A stretch of DNA of 64,000 nucleotides, from positions 369,174-433,173 of the forward strand of contig PLCA01000003.1 in assembly GCA_003134685.1 (NCBI GenBank). The letters are read 5' to 3'. How positions within the stretch are numbered: the stretch's first letter is position 1; each line of letters begins with the position of its first letter. The DNA is from Gemmatimonadota bacterium (GTDB lineage Bacteria; Gemmatimonadota; Gemmatimonadetes; Gemmatimonadales; Gemmatimonadaceae). A program made the translations under genes and the position numbers. This document shows positions 1 to 8,137 of this stretch, piece after piece. Under the pieces are notes generated by a model that was not told the DNA's origin, made no database searches, and saw only the letters and a program-made list of their open reading frames with translations.

Positions 1-216
1 CTGGCGATCCTCGGGAGTGCCGTGCGTTCGAGCGCTCGCGCCGCGGATCTGGCGCAGCAGCGGTTCGAAGCGGGGCTCACGGATTTCCTCCAGGTGCTGG
101 ATGCGGAGCGGACGCTGCTCGATGCAGAGAGCCAGCTGACACAGGGATATACGTCGGCCGCGACCGCGCTCGTTGTGGTTTACAAGGCGGTCGGAGGGAC
201 CTGGCCGATCAGGTAG
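1..216 (+). CDS. TolC-family outer-membrane efflux protein, C-terminal fragment
   Basis: Only the last 71 codons are in the window; the reading frame is open at base 1 and stops at 214-216. The peptide carries the alpha-helical repeat typical of the TolC/OEP family: an A-x-x-L-A-x-Q-R-F-E-A-G-L-x-D-F-L-Q-V-L-D-A-E-R-T-L-L stretch, then a helix ending in Y-K-A-V-G-G-x-W, which is how these proteins usually finish. The family forms the periplasmic and outer-membrane duct of tripartite RND or ABC exporters. The matching pump and adaptor would lie upstream, outside the window. Family assignment is firm; substrate cannot be inferred. Confidence 0.88.
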   Translation: MAILGSAVRSSARAADLAQQRFEAGLTDFLQVLDAERTLLDAESQLTQGYTSAATALVVVYKAVGGTWPIR

Positions 217-243
217 CCATGATCGACCTCGAAACCCACTCGC

Positions 244-804
244 TCAAGAAGGCGGTGGAGGGGTTCCTTCCCCGGTCGGCGGCGGGGGCTTCAGCGTTAC
301 AGTCACGTACGTAACCGTGTCCCAGGCGTTGTGGATGCCGACGAAGAGGAGAATCAGGGCAAACAGAGCAACTCCAAAAAGTGCGGGCACGTGCCAGAAC
401 GTGAGCGCAACACCGGCGGCGAGGAGCGTTGCATACGCCACCAGCGGAAGCACGCAGTGAAAGATCCAGTCTTCCAATTCCGGTTTGTAAACCATTACGC
501 GTCGCGCTCGACGCACGACGATCAGGCTATAGATCACGCCCGCTGTTCCACAAATTCCGATGGCGGCGGCAGCTTGCGAGAGCGCGGGCCACGGCGCGCT
601 GAGGAGCGAGGAAACCAGCAACACGGCGCAGAAGTGAACGACGGTCGGGGTTCCAAAAGTGTCGATCGTGCCCGAATCGGTTCGCGCCGGCGAGTCCGCC
701 ACGAGCGCCATGACCACGAATTGCAGCCCCGTGAGCGCGCCCGCAGACGATCCCACGACGATGTAGAAATTTTCCCACTGTAGCAGCGTGTCTTGCGTCG
801 GCAT
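244..804 (-). CDS. Small integral membrane protein of unknown function
   Basis: A 186-residue protein with about five hydrophobic segments: one near residues 14-35, two between 55 and 100, and two between 118 and 160. It ends in a Pro-rich cytoplasmic or periplasmic tail. The N-terminus resembles a widespread family of unnamed bacterial four/five-TM proteins that open with W-E-N-F-Y-x-V-x-G-S-S-A-x-A-L-T-G-L-x-F-V. No catalytic or metal-binding motif is visible. It is read toward the TolC-like gene, so the two converge. A long inverted repeat lies just upstream of its start (869-1068) and could affect its expression. Confidence 0.75.
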   Translation of the reverse strand: MPTQDTLLQWENFYIVVGSSAGALTGLQFVVMALVADSPARTDSGTIDTFGTPTVVHFCAVLLVSSLLSAPWPALSQAAAAIGICGTAGVIYSLIVVRRARRVMVYKPELEDWIFHCVLPLVAYATLLAAGVALTFWHVPALFGVALFALILLFVGIHNAWDTVTYVTVTLKPPPPTGEGTPPPPS

Positions 805-868
805 GACCCGGGAATATTGACGATTCCTGCCTGCCTCGCGCCAGAGCGCGCGCCGGGCTCAAAAACTT

Positions 869-1068
869 CAACTGCAAATGAACGGGGCGGGAGGCGTCAG
901 AAGCATAGATGCCAGGTACCGGGTCACTACGCCCGGACTTCACCGTCGCGCTTCAGGGTACAAGCAACTGACTGTGCCCGGAACGCCACCTGGTGAAGTC
1001 CGGGCGTCGTGACCTGACAACTGGCATCTATGCTTCTGACGCCTCCCACCCCGTTCAGTTCGCAGTTG
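869..1068. repeat. Long imperfect inverted repeat (about 76-bp arms, 47-bp loop)
   Basis: Bases 869-944 are nearly the reverse complement of bases 992-1068, with roughly eight differences over 76 positions. The loop is 945-991. The right arm reaches into the last few codons of the membrane-protein gene that ends at 1055, and the left arm lies about 65 bp upstream of the gene that starts at 804. There is no coding sequence inside. The arms could fold into a very stable hairpin in either transcript. It may be a MITE-like or REP-type element; no target-site duplication was clear by eye. Confidence 0.85.
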
Positions 1069-1795
1069 GAAGCGTTCGGGTTACAGCCGAACCAGCCGGC
1101 ACTACGGGTCGGCGCAGCAACCGCCACGGGAAGTAGTACACGGCGTAAACCACCGCGAACACCGCGAAATTCTCCAGCTTCGCGAAATGCGCGAGGAAGA
1201 AGAAGAAAATCAGGAAGTGCATCCGCATGACGTTCCGGTATGGCTCGATCGTTAAATCGCGGATTTTGTTGCCGCCGGAGAAGGAAGCGAGGGACAGATC
1301 CCGATCGAGCGAGAACGGTTTGCGCAGAAAAGCGGCCCGGTGCGCGAGAAAGGCCGAGGGAAGCGCTGGCCAATAGCGGCGCGCAATCTCCACGTAAGTG
1401 GACATTCCCGCGTCCATCCCGTGCGCCGTACCGATCGGAAAAAACGAGATCAGGAACTGTGAATGGCCGTAGTGGAACCCCACGAAGTGAATCGTGAAGA
1501 ACGCGAGCACGAATAACGCGCCGGCCAGTAACACCGCCCAGAGCACGATGAGGGGCCGAAGATTCGAACCCACCAGCGCGCGGTCCTTCCATGAGGCACG
1601 GGCGATCTCGAAGGTCGGCTGACCGATCATCCACACTATCGTCGAATAGCCGACCACGAGGCTCGACAGCCACAAGCTCCACACGAGATCGCCCGCGTTC
1701 CAGCTCGCCCACCACGCTACGGCGAGGACGGCCACGAACGCCACCGCGTCGGGCCAGGACGAGAGCCAGTTATCCAGCGTGTTGTCTGTTTCCAT
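1055..1795 (-). CDS. DUF6498-like integral membrane protein
   Basis: A 246-residue polytopic membrane protein starting at the ATG at 1795. The frame is open further upstream, but that extension is Arg/Cys-rich and unlike a real N-terminus. Hydrophobic helices lie near residues 14-32, 35-58, 80-110 and 195-225. A G-F-H-Y-G-H-S-Q-F-L-x-x-F-F-P loop after the third helix recalls the DUF6498 family, whose biochemical role is unknown. The final residues are encoded inside the right arm of the inverted repeat at 869-1068, so the C-terminus may have been altered by insertion of that element. The family name is from memory. Confidence 0.7.
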   Translation of the reverse strand: METDNTLDNWLSSWPDAVAFVAVLAVAWWASWNAGDLVWSLWLSSLVVGYSTIVWMIGQPTFEIARASWKDRALVGSNLRPLIVLWAVLLAGALFVLAFFTIHFVGFHYGHSQFLISFFPIGTAHGMDAGMSTYVEIARRYWPALPSAFLAHRAAFLRKPFSLDRDLSLASFSGGNKIRDLTIEPYRNVMRMHFLIFFFFLAHFAKLENFAVFAVVYAVYYFPWRLLRRPVVPAGSAVTRTLPTAN

Positions 1796-2154
1796 CTCGA
1801 GGGGGGCGAAGGAATCCGGTCGGAGCTTCGGCGAGCGCTCCGGCTCCACTCTCGACGCCCGTGCCTCCCCCTCGTAACACCGCCAGCAGCGCGCAAAACG
1901 GAGCCCCGCCGGCTGGGCCCTGAAGCGGTCACTAATCCCGTGGCCAGCAGCCCGACACGCGCCCCGCAACCGGATGCCGGCAAACTCCCAGCACGATTGC
2001 AAGCAACGCATCGTGACCAGCGGATCATTTCTTGATGTAGCGGCGCTGCGGGTTTCCCTGACTTGACCTGCATTCCGGGTTTCTGTCTTTTTCCGGATTG
2101 TGCAGGAGATTGGTAGACAGACGTCGCCGTACGAACGTCAACAACAGGAGTTCG
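1796..2154. other. Divergent intergenic region upstream of the Rieske gene
   Basis: About 360 bp between the minus-strand membrane-protein gene and the plus-strand electron-transfer cluster. Codon-like sequence continues on both strands, but no protein family is recognisable. TTGACC at 2063-2068 is a possible -35 box, followed after 17 bp by only a weak -10 (TCTTTT). The cluster promoter is therefore probably here but cannot be fixed by eye. Confidence 0.35.
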
Positions 2155-2709
2155 TTGTCCTCAACTTCAGCTGAGCAGGTCCCCGCCTCCGACGGCGACG
2201 GAAGCGAAGGGCGCCGCAGTTTTCTCAAGCGTCTCAGTGCGTTCGGTGCGCTCATCAGCGCGGGGCTGGTCTCCATCCCGGTGGTGCGCGCGATCTTCCC
2301 TCCCATCTCCCTCCGCCCGAAGGGCGGCAACTGGGTGAAGGTCGCCGACGATACCGCTCTCCTCGACATTGGCGTTCCCATTCGCGTGAACTTCGTCCAG
2401 TCGGTTGACGACGCGTGGATCGAGAGCCGTACCCTCAACGGTGTTTGGCTGTACACCGAAGACGGCGAGAAATTCAAGGCGTACAACGGCCATTGTACGC
2501 ATCTCGGCTGCAGCTATTTCTACGACAAGGACAGAAAGGACTTTTTCTGTCCCTGTCACCGCGGGCAGTTCGACGTGAAGACCGGCAAGGTTCTCGATGG
2601 GCCTCCTCCCAGGCCGCTCGACGAGCTGGAGGTCCAAGTGCGCGACGCCTCGGTATTCGTGAATTACAAGGATTTCCGGCTGGGCGTGCCTGAGCGCATC
2701 GAGGCATAG
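2155..2709 (+). CDS. qcrA: Rieske 2Fe-2S subunit of a cytochrome bc/b6f-type complex
   Basis: The 184-residue protein passes electrons from quinol to the c-type heme of a bc complex. The two Rieske boxes are present: C-T-H-L-G-C with ligands near C114 and H116, and C-P-C-H with ligands near C132 and H135; the remaining cysteines C119 and C134 can form the usual disulfide. A twin-arginine motif R-R-S-F-L-K at 20-25 followed by a hydrophobic helix indicates Tat-dependent export and an N-terminal anchor. I chose TTG at 2155 because AGGAG at 2146-2150 sits correctly ahead of it; a longer frame from TTG 2098 exists but lacks such spacing. The cytochrome b gene follows four bases after the stop. 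Confidence 0.93.
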   Translation: MSSTSAEQVPASDGDGSEGRRSFLKRLSAFGALISAGLVSIPVVRAIFPPISLRPKGGNWVKVADDTALLDIGVPIRVNFVQSVDDAWIESRTLNGVWLYTEDGEKFKAYNGHCTHLGCSYFYDKDRKDFFCPCHRGQFDVKTGKVLDGPPPRPLDELEVQVRDASVFVNYKDFRLGVPERIEA

Positions 2710-2713
2710 CAAA

Positions 2714-4216
2714 ATGAGCCGGCTGGGACGCTGGATCGACGAGCGGATAGATCTGACGGGAATTCGGCGATCCCTCCTCGACCGGCCGGTTTCGCAGAAC
2801 CTCACGTGGTGGCATACGCTGGGCAGCGCGACGCTTGCCGTTTTCATGGTCCAGGTGGTGACCGGCATCGTGCTGGGAATGTACTACTCCCCTTCTCCCG
2901 ACCACGCGTACGAGAGCATCCGATATCTCGAGCGTGCCGTTGTCAGCGGCGCCACCGTGCGCGGGATGCACCACTGGGGTGCGTCGGCAATGGTGGTGCT
3001 CGTCTTCGCCCACATGATTCGCGTATTCACGATGGGAGCGTACAAGTATCCCCGCGAAATAAACTGGCTCCTCGGCGTGGCCCTTCTCTTCATAGTGCTC
3101 GGTTTCGGCTTTACCGGTTATCTCCTGCCGTGGGATCAAAAGGCATACTGGGCAACCGCGGTCGGAACGAACATCGCCGGCACCACTCCGTTCATCGGCG
3201 CGAAGCTCGTGACTCTCCTGCGCGGCGGATCACAGCAGGGCGCGGCAACGCTGACGCGATTCTATTCGCTGCACGTCCTCCTTCTGCCAGTCCTGCTCGT
3301 CATCATCGTTGGACTTCATCTCTTTCTCGTCATCAGACAGGGAGTCGCGCCGCGGACGGCGGAGCTCGAGACGAACGCTCCGAAGCGCACCTCGGATTCC
3401 GGGTATCCGGCATACTATCGCACTCGCGAGCACGAATCGAAGACCGGCGGATATCGCTTCTGGCCCGACATCATCGCGAAGGACGTCATCACGGGGACGA
3501 TGGTCATCGCGATTCTCGCGATCCTCGGCAAGTTCGTGGGCGCGCCGCTGGAAGCGCCAGCCGACCCTACAGATTCCTCGTACGTGCCGTTGCCGGAGTG
3601 GTATTTCCGGCCGTTTTTCCAGCTGCTCAAGCTGGTCCCCGGATCGTGGGAGAGCGCGATTGCGGTGGGATTGCCGATGGCGCTCGTGGTCGTCCTGCTC
3701 CTGCTTCCATTCTTCGACAGGCGGAGCACGAGATCGATCACGAAGCGGCCGGCGGCCGCCACCATCCTCGGAGGAATCATCATATCGATGGCGGTTCTCC
3801 TTGGCGCATCGATGCGTGACCAGCCGAGGAACGTCGTTGCGCCCGAGGTGGGACGGATCCTGACATCGACGGAGCGGGCGGGACGAACGCAGTTCGAGCG
3901 CCAGCAGTGCGGCGGATGTCACAAGCTCGCGGGCATGGCCGCCGTACCAAAAAAGGAAGACGCGCCCGACGCGCCCGAGCTGACCGAAGTCGGGCTGAGG
4001 CATTCCACAGCGTGGTTGCACAGCTACATCGAGGATCCAATTCGCTTTCACCCCGACTCGAAGATGCCGGCTTATGGGCCGCCCACTCTGAGCCACCAGG
4101 AGATCGAGGAGCTGGCGCGCTACCTCTCGTCGCTTCGCGGATTGCCCGCGCTCAACAAGCAGCCGGAGTTCCGCGACACATTCCCAGAGCCTCTCAAACC
4201 AAAGGAGACAAAGTGA
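2714..4216 (+). CDS. qcrB: Cytochrome b6/subunit IV protein fused to a C-terminal c-type heme domain
   Basis: A 500-residue quinol-oxidising core subunit. Heme b ligands are visible as H86 (or H87), H100, H187 and H202; the 15-residue step between the second pair is the b6 type. The Qo-site P-E-W-Y motif at about 294-297 marks the subunit IV part, so the two b6f polypeptides are joined. A last TM helix near 348-366 leads to a periplasmic domain with C-x-x-C-H at 399-403 and a later M that could be the axial ligand. One chain thus holds the b hemes and a covalent c heme, replacing a separate cytochrome c1/f. It overlaps the next gene by four bases. Confidence 0.93.
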   Translation: MSRLGRWIDERIDLTGIRRSLLDRPVSQNLTWWHTLGSATLAVFMVQVVTGIVLGMYYSPSPDHAYESIRYLERAVVSGATVRGMHHWGASAMVVLVFAHMIRVFTMGAYKYPREINWLLGVALLFIVLGFGFTGYLLPWDQKAYWATAVGTNIAGTTPFIGAKLVTLLRGGSQQGAATLTRFYSLHVLLLPVLLVIIVGLHLFLVIRQGVAPRTAELETNAPKRTSDSGYPAYYRTREHESKTGGYRFWPDIIAKDVITGTMVIAILAILGKFVGAPLEAPADPTDSSYVPLPEWYFRPFFQLLKLVPGSWESAIAVGLPMALVVVLLLLPFFDRRSTRSITKRPAAATILGGIIISMAVLLGASMRDQPRNVVAPEVGRILTSTERAGRTQFERQQCGGCHKLAGMAAVPKKEDAPDAPELTEVGLRHSTAWLHSYIEDPIRFHPDSKMPAYGPPTLSHQEIEELARYLSSLRGLPALNKQPEFRDTFPEPLKPKETK

Positions 4217-4572
4217 GACCGCATTCAGTACTCGTAGCAATCGCCGCTGTGAGCATCAGCGTGACCTACGCCAGTCGATTCGCGCACGCGTCAACGCCGA
4301 GTCAGGACCCGCCAGGCAAGGCTCCGTACGAGGACAACTGTCGGAAATGCCACGGCGTGCGCGGCGTCGCACCGAAAACGATGAAGGCCAAGTTCCCGAA
4401 GATCGTGACGTTCGACGCGGAGTTCTTCGAAAAGCACTCCAAAGATTCGATTGTGACGATACTGACGAAAGGCAAAGACGAGGACATGAAGTCCTTCAAG
4501 GGCAAGCTGAGTCACGAGCAGATGGAGGCGGTGGCCGACTACATCAAGCTGTTCGGCCAGAAGGAAAAGTAG
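4213..4572 (+). CDS. Small periplasmic monoheme cytochrome c
   Basis: A 119-residue class I-like cytochrome c with an N-terminal signal sequence (about residues 1-27), a single C-R-K-C-H heme site at 43-47 and a likely distal Met near M92, followed by the usual C-terminal helix (A-D-Y-I). GTG at 4213 is preceded by AAAGGAG at 4201-4207 and overlaps the stop of the cytochrome b gene, showing translational coupling. It is the natural electron acceptor of the bc complex and could deliver electrons to the decaheme cytochrome encoded next, or work in the opposite direction. The specific partner is inference. Confidence 0.92.
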   Translation: MRPHSVLVAIAAVSISVTYASRFAHASTPSQDPPGKAPYEDNCRKCHGVRGVAPKTMKAKFPKIVTFDAEFFEKHSKDSIVTILTKGKDEDMKSFKGKLSHEQMEAVADYIKLFGQKEK

Positions 4573-4634
4573 AAGGTCGGCGCGGACCCGCGCCGGCGAG
4601 GGGAATCCCTCAAGGAAATAGCACGGAGGGGATG

Positions 4635-5564
4635 ATGCGCATCGGTTCGAGACCGCTGTTCGGAATTGCCCTGCTGGCCCTGTGCGCCAGCGGCGCGGGC
4701 GGGCAGGTCACGGCCATGCCCCCCGCCGACTCGCTGCCGCCGGGATACGCGGGGTCAGCAAGCTGCCTGGACTGTCACGCAAAGGAACATGCGGTCTTTG
4801 CCGGCACCGTGAAGGGACGTCTGCTCGTCGGTCGCCCCCGCGACAAGCACGAGGCGCTCGGGTGCGAAAGCTGTCACGGCCCGGGCAAAGCTCACGAGCA
4901 ATCGGGAGGCGAAGAGCTTGGCCAGCTGATCACGTTCAGCCCGCGATCCAAGACGAGCGTCAAGGCGAGGGATGCCGTCTGCCTCAGCTGCCACGAGAAG
5001 ACTGCGCGCGTGATGTGGGCGGGAAGTGTGCACGAGACCCGGGACGTGGCATGCACGAGCTGCCACACGCTGATGCACTCGGTCTCCGACCGGGCAAACC
5101 TCCGGCGGGAGACTGCGCCCGCGACGTGCGGGCGATGTCACCAGCAGCGCGTGGCGCAGATGCTGCGCGCATCCCATATGCCGGTGGGCGAGGGAAAGAT
5201 GGACTGTACCTCGTGTCACAACCCGCACGGCTCACCGAATGAGAAACTGCTGATCGCGAGCTCGGTCAACGAGGTGTGCTTCGCCTGCCACGCCGAGAAA
5301 CGCGGGCCGTTCATGTGGCAGCATCCGCCAGTGATTGAAAGCTGCTCCAACTGTCACGATCCCCATGGCACCGCCCACGAGAAGCTCCTCAAGGTTCCCA
5401 AGCCACGTCTCTGCCAGCAGTGCCACGATCCCACGTCACATCCCACTCAGCCGCGTGGAATTACCGCCGTCGACGCGCGGTTCATTCAGGGACGCCAATG
5501 CGTCGACTGCCACTTCAACATTCACGGATCCAACCATCCATCGGGCAAATACTTCACCCGTTAG
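4635..5564 (+). CDS. DmsE/MtrA-family decaheme cytochrome c
   Basis: A 309-residue exported protein with exactly ten C-x-x-C-H sites spread over the whole mature chain, several in the C-x-x-C-H-[ND]-P-H-G form seen in DmsE, MtrA and PioA. The length is right for that family. A signal peptide of about 24 residues precedes it. ATG at 4632 is followed by a second ATG at 4635; the GGAGG at 4625-4629 is better spaced for 4635. In known systems this protein sits inside or against an MtrB-type porin and carries electrons across the outer membrane. Here the porin gene follows by 20 bp, which strongly supports that role. No MtrC-like outer-surface cytochrome is next to it. Confidence 0.95.
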   Translation: MRIGSRPLFGIALLALCASGAGGQVTAMPPADSLPPGYAGSASCLDCHAKEHAVFAGTVKGRLLVGRPRDKHEALGCESCHGPGKAHEQSGGEELGQLITFSPRSKTSVKARDAVCLSCHEKTARVMWAGSVHETRDVACTSCHTLMHSVSDRANLRRETAPATCGRCHQQRVAQMLRASHMPVGEGKMDCTSCHNPHGSPNEKLLIASSVNEVCFACHAEKRGPFMWQHPPVIESCSNCHDPHGTAHEKLLKVPKPRLCQQCHDPTSHPTQPRGITAVDARFIQGRQCVDCHFNIHGSNHPSGKYFTR

Positions 5565-5584
5565 CCCCTGACCGGGGAGCTGCC

Positions 5585-7975
5585 ATGCACGTCAGTACAC
5601 ACAACTTCGGAATTGTTGTCGCGGCCGGCATCGTCATCGCCGTAAGCTCCGTCGCGGCCCAGGTTCCAGCGAAGCCGGCAGATACCGTCGCAAAAACCTC
5701 CGCGGACACGGTCAAGAAGGCTGCGGACACGACCGCGAAGCCCACCGCGGACACGGTCAAGAAGGCTGCGGACACGACCGCGAAGCCCACCGCGGATACG
5801 ATCAAGAAGCCGGCGGATACGACGAAGACGCCCGCCACTAGCGCGGCCGCTCTGGCTGCCGCGGCGCTGGCGGGGAGCTCGCTGCCTTCGCTCGGTCCAA
5901 ATACCGTGATTTTTGGCGGCGAGCTCGGTGAGCGCGCCTTCATCGACAGACCCAACCACCTCGACTTCGCCAAGCTCGTCGAGTACAAGGCGGTGCCGAC
6001 CGGACCCGTCCTTCTCAACCTCCTGCTCGGCTTTACCGGGTCGGACAGCATCACGGTCTTTCAGCTCAGTGGAACCAATTTTGGCCAGCGTGACCAGGCG
6101 GTCAGGCTGAGGGCCAACAGCCCCGGCGTGTTCGACGTCCAGGTCCGGTGGGACCGCATCCCGCACACGTTCAGTACCAACGCGCGGTCATTTGGCAGCC
6201 AACCGGCTCCCAATATTTTCGTGTTGCCGAATCCCCGGCCCGACACGGCCACATGGAACCCGAGCGCACCATACCTCGCGCCCGTGCGGACATTGTGGAA
6301 CGCGGTGAAGGTCGCCGCAGCCTTCACCCCGTCACCGCACTGGGACTTGCGAACCGAGTACACTGGGATCGAAAAATCCGGCTCACGGCCGATGGGGATG
6401 GCGATGGGAGGACCGGGAAACAACTTCCGCGAGATTCTCGAGCCCATCGACCAGACGATGCAGGACCTCAAGTTCACCGAGGGATACTCGAACCAGAGAT
6501 TCCAGGTGATCGGATCCTACGACTACTCAGCGTTCCTCAACACCTTCGCGTCAGTAACCTCTGACAATCCACTGCTGTCCACAGATCAGGCGACTACGGG
6601 CTCGTCGCGCGGACGGACCGCGCTCGCTCCAAGCAACCAGGCCCACACTGGCGTCGTGACTGCCGCTCTCAGCCTGCCGTACCGCACGCGACTCAACGCC
6701 AGCGGCAGCTACAGTCTCTGGATTCAGAACCAGCCCTTCATCCCCGCGACGATCAACAGCGCTATCGTCGCAGACCTGTCGCAGATTCCCCAGAGCCTCG
6801 GCGGGCATTCGGGGACTTCGTCCCTCTATGTATCGGGTGTGAGCAGGCCGATCACTCCGCTCACCCTCACGGCGCGCCTTCGAACCTTCAGTTTTCGTGA
6901 CAACGTGGACGTGGCAAGCATGCCTGTCCTCATCATCAACGACCGTTCGGTGGCGGCGGCCGAAGACCGGGACAATCTGCCCTTCACGAGAAGAAACGCC
7001 GACGCCGCCGCAACGTGGAGACTCGAGACCGCGGTGCCGCTGACTTTCTCCGCCGGATACGGCTGGGAGAACTGGAAGCGAAGCGAGGCGCGCAACGTCG
7101 CCGATCTGCGGGAGGGATCGCCTCACTTCAGCCTCGACGTTGGTGTGTTCGACTGGATGTCCCTCAGGTCGAGCTACACGACAGGACGGCGGCGGATTCA
7201 TGGAGAGTACATCCAGAACACCACCGATGACCAGCCACTGCATCGTCGCTTCGACCAGGCGGATCGCGATCGTGAGAGAACGAATCTGCTGGCGACGGTG
7301 ACCCCACTCGATCAGCTGACGATGTCGGGGAGCTGGACGGTCGGACACGACGAGTACCCGCACTCCGCGTACGGATTGCAGAGTGACAGGAACAACATGG
7401 AGGAAGGCGACGTCTCGTGGGCCCTCACGGATCGATTCTCCGTGGACGGCAGCCTGACGAACGAGAGGTTTCTCACGCGGCTCCGCTCCCAGTACCGCGC
7501 CACCGGTCAGCTGAACAACCCTACCTATGATTGGGTCGCCAACAACCACGACGAGATAAGGACGGTGAGCGCGGGGTTCCGGGCGGCATTCGTTCCGGAT
7601 CGGTTCGAGGCGGGGGGGCGCCTGGACGCCTCGCGGGCAAAGTTCCGAATGGCGACTTTCAACCCGCTCACTCCCACCGGCGGAACCGCGACGCAGAATT
7701 TCAACGCCACTGCGTCGGACCTTCCGGAGGTGACGCAGAAGTTTCAGCCGATGAACCTCTTCGCGACTTATTTCGTGACGCCCGAATGGGGGATGACGGT
7801 CCGGTACCAAACCGAGAGGTGGGCACAGAACGACTTCAGGACGCTCGGACTACAACCGTCGACAGGAAGCGCCATTTTCCTGGGGAACAATCTCAACGAT
7901 TACAACGCGAAGTACATCACGATCTCGGTGAGCTACCGGCCACGCCTGCGCAGAGTCGCTCGTCCGGCGTTGTAG
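5585..7975 (+). CDS. MtrB/PioB-family decaheme-associated outer-membrane porin
   Basis: A 796-residue protein with a signal peptide (cleavage near A-A-Q, residue 25), a disordered Lys/Thr/Asp/Ala-rich linker of about 60 residues made of three near-identical 15-residue units, then a long beta-strand-rich domain with the W-D-R-I-P-H motif typical of MtrB/PioB. The barrel runs to the C-terminus with alternating hydrophobic and polar residues. I see no cysteine, so the N-terminal C-x-x-C of some MtrB proteins is absent. ATG at 5585 has GGGGAG at 5574-5579. The protein would form the outer-membrane sleeve for the decaheme cytochrome encoded just upstream. Confidence 0.93.
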   Translation: MHVSTHNFGIVVAAGIVIAVSSVAAQVPAKPADTVAKTSADTVKKAADTTAKPTADTVKKAADTTAKPTADTIKKPADTTKTPATSAAALAAAALAGSSLPSLGPNTVIFGGELGERAFIDRPNHLDFAKLVEYKAVPTGPVLLNLLLGFTGSDSITVFQLSGTNFGQRDQAVRLRANSPGVFDVQVRWDRIPHTFSTNARSFGSQPAPNIFVLPNPRPDTATWNPSAPYLAPVRTLWNAVKVAAAFTPSPHWDLRTEYTGIEKSGSRPMGMAMGGPGNNFREILEPIDQTMQDLKFTEGYSNQRFQVIGSYDYSAFLNTFASVTSDNPLLSTDQATTGSSRGRTALAPSNQAHTGVVTAALSLPYRTRLNASGSYSLWIQNQPFIPATINSAIVADLSQIPQSLGGHSGTSSLYVSGVSRPITPLTLTARLRTFSFRDNVDVASMPVLIINDRSVAAAEDRDNLPFTRRNADAAATWRLETAVPLTFSAGYGWENWKRSEARNVADLREGSPHFSLDVGVFDWMSLRSSYTTGRRRIHGEYIQNTTDDQPLHRRFDQADRDRERTNLLATVTPLDQLTMSGSWTVGHDEYPHSAYGLQSDRNNMEEGDVSWALTDRFSVDGSLTNERFLTRLRSQYRATGQLNNPTYDWVANNHDEIRTVSAGFRAAFVPDRFEAGGRLDASRAKFRMATFNPLTPTGGTATQNFNATASDLPEVTQKFQPMNLFATYFVTPEWGMTVRYQTERWAQNDFRTLGLQPSTGSAIFLGNNLNDYNAKYITISVSYRPRLRRVARPAL
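5702..5836 (+). repeat. Three 45-bp tandem repeats inside the porin gene
   Basis: Units at 5702-5746 and 5747-5791 appear identical, and a third diverged unit spans 5792-5836. The repeats are in frame and encode a Lys/Asp/Thr-rich 15-residue unit just after the signal peptide. Such arrays change length by slippage, so the linker length may vary between strains. Confidence 0.9.
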
Positions 7976-8137
7976 GGCAGCTACACCACCACTTGACGCT
8001 CGCCGACATGACGGGCGGAGCGTAACCGTCATCGGCGCGCCGGGGCCGGGCGGACGCTGAGCGCGCGATCACGCTTTATATTGGTTGTTCCGATCGTGCT
8101 CCGGACCGCACGTCACCTCCGCCCACAGCTTCATCCG

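Noticed and set aside
5702-5836. Tandem repeats considered as a CRISPR array
   Set aside because: The repeats are contiguous without spacers, in frame inside a gene, and no cas genes are present.
6551-7810. A 419-codon open frame on the minus strand inside the MtrB-like porin gene
   Set aside because: It is an Arg/His-rich shadow frame with no recognisable domain, opposite a porin gene with clear family features. High GC makes such antisense frames common.
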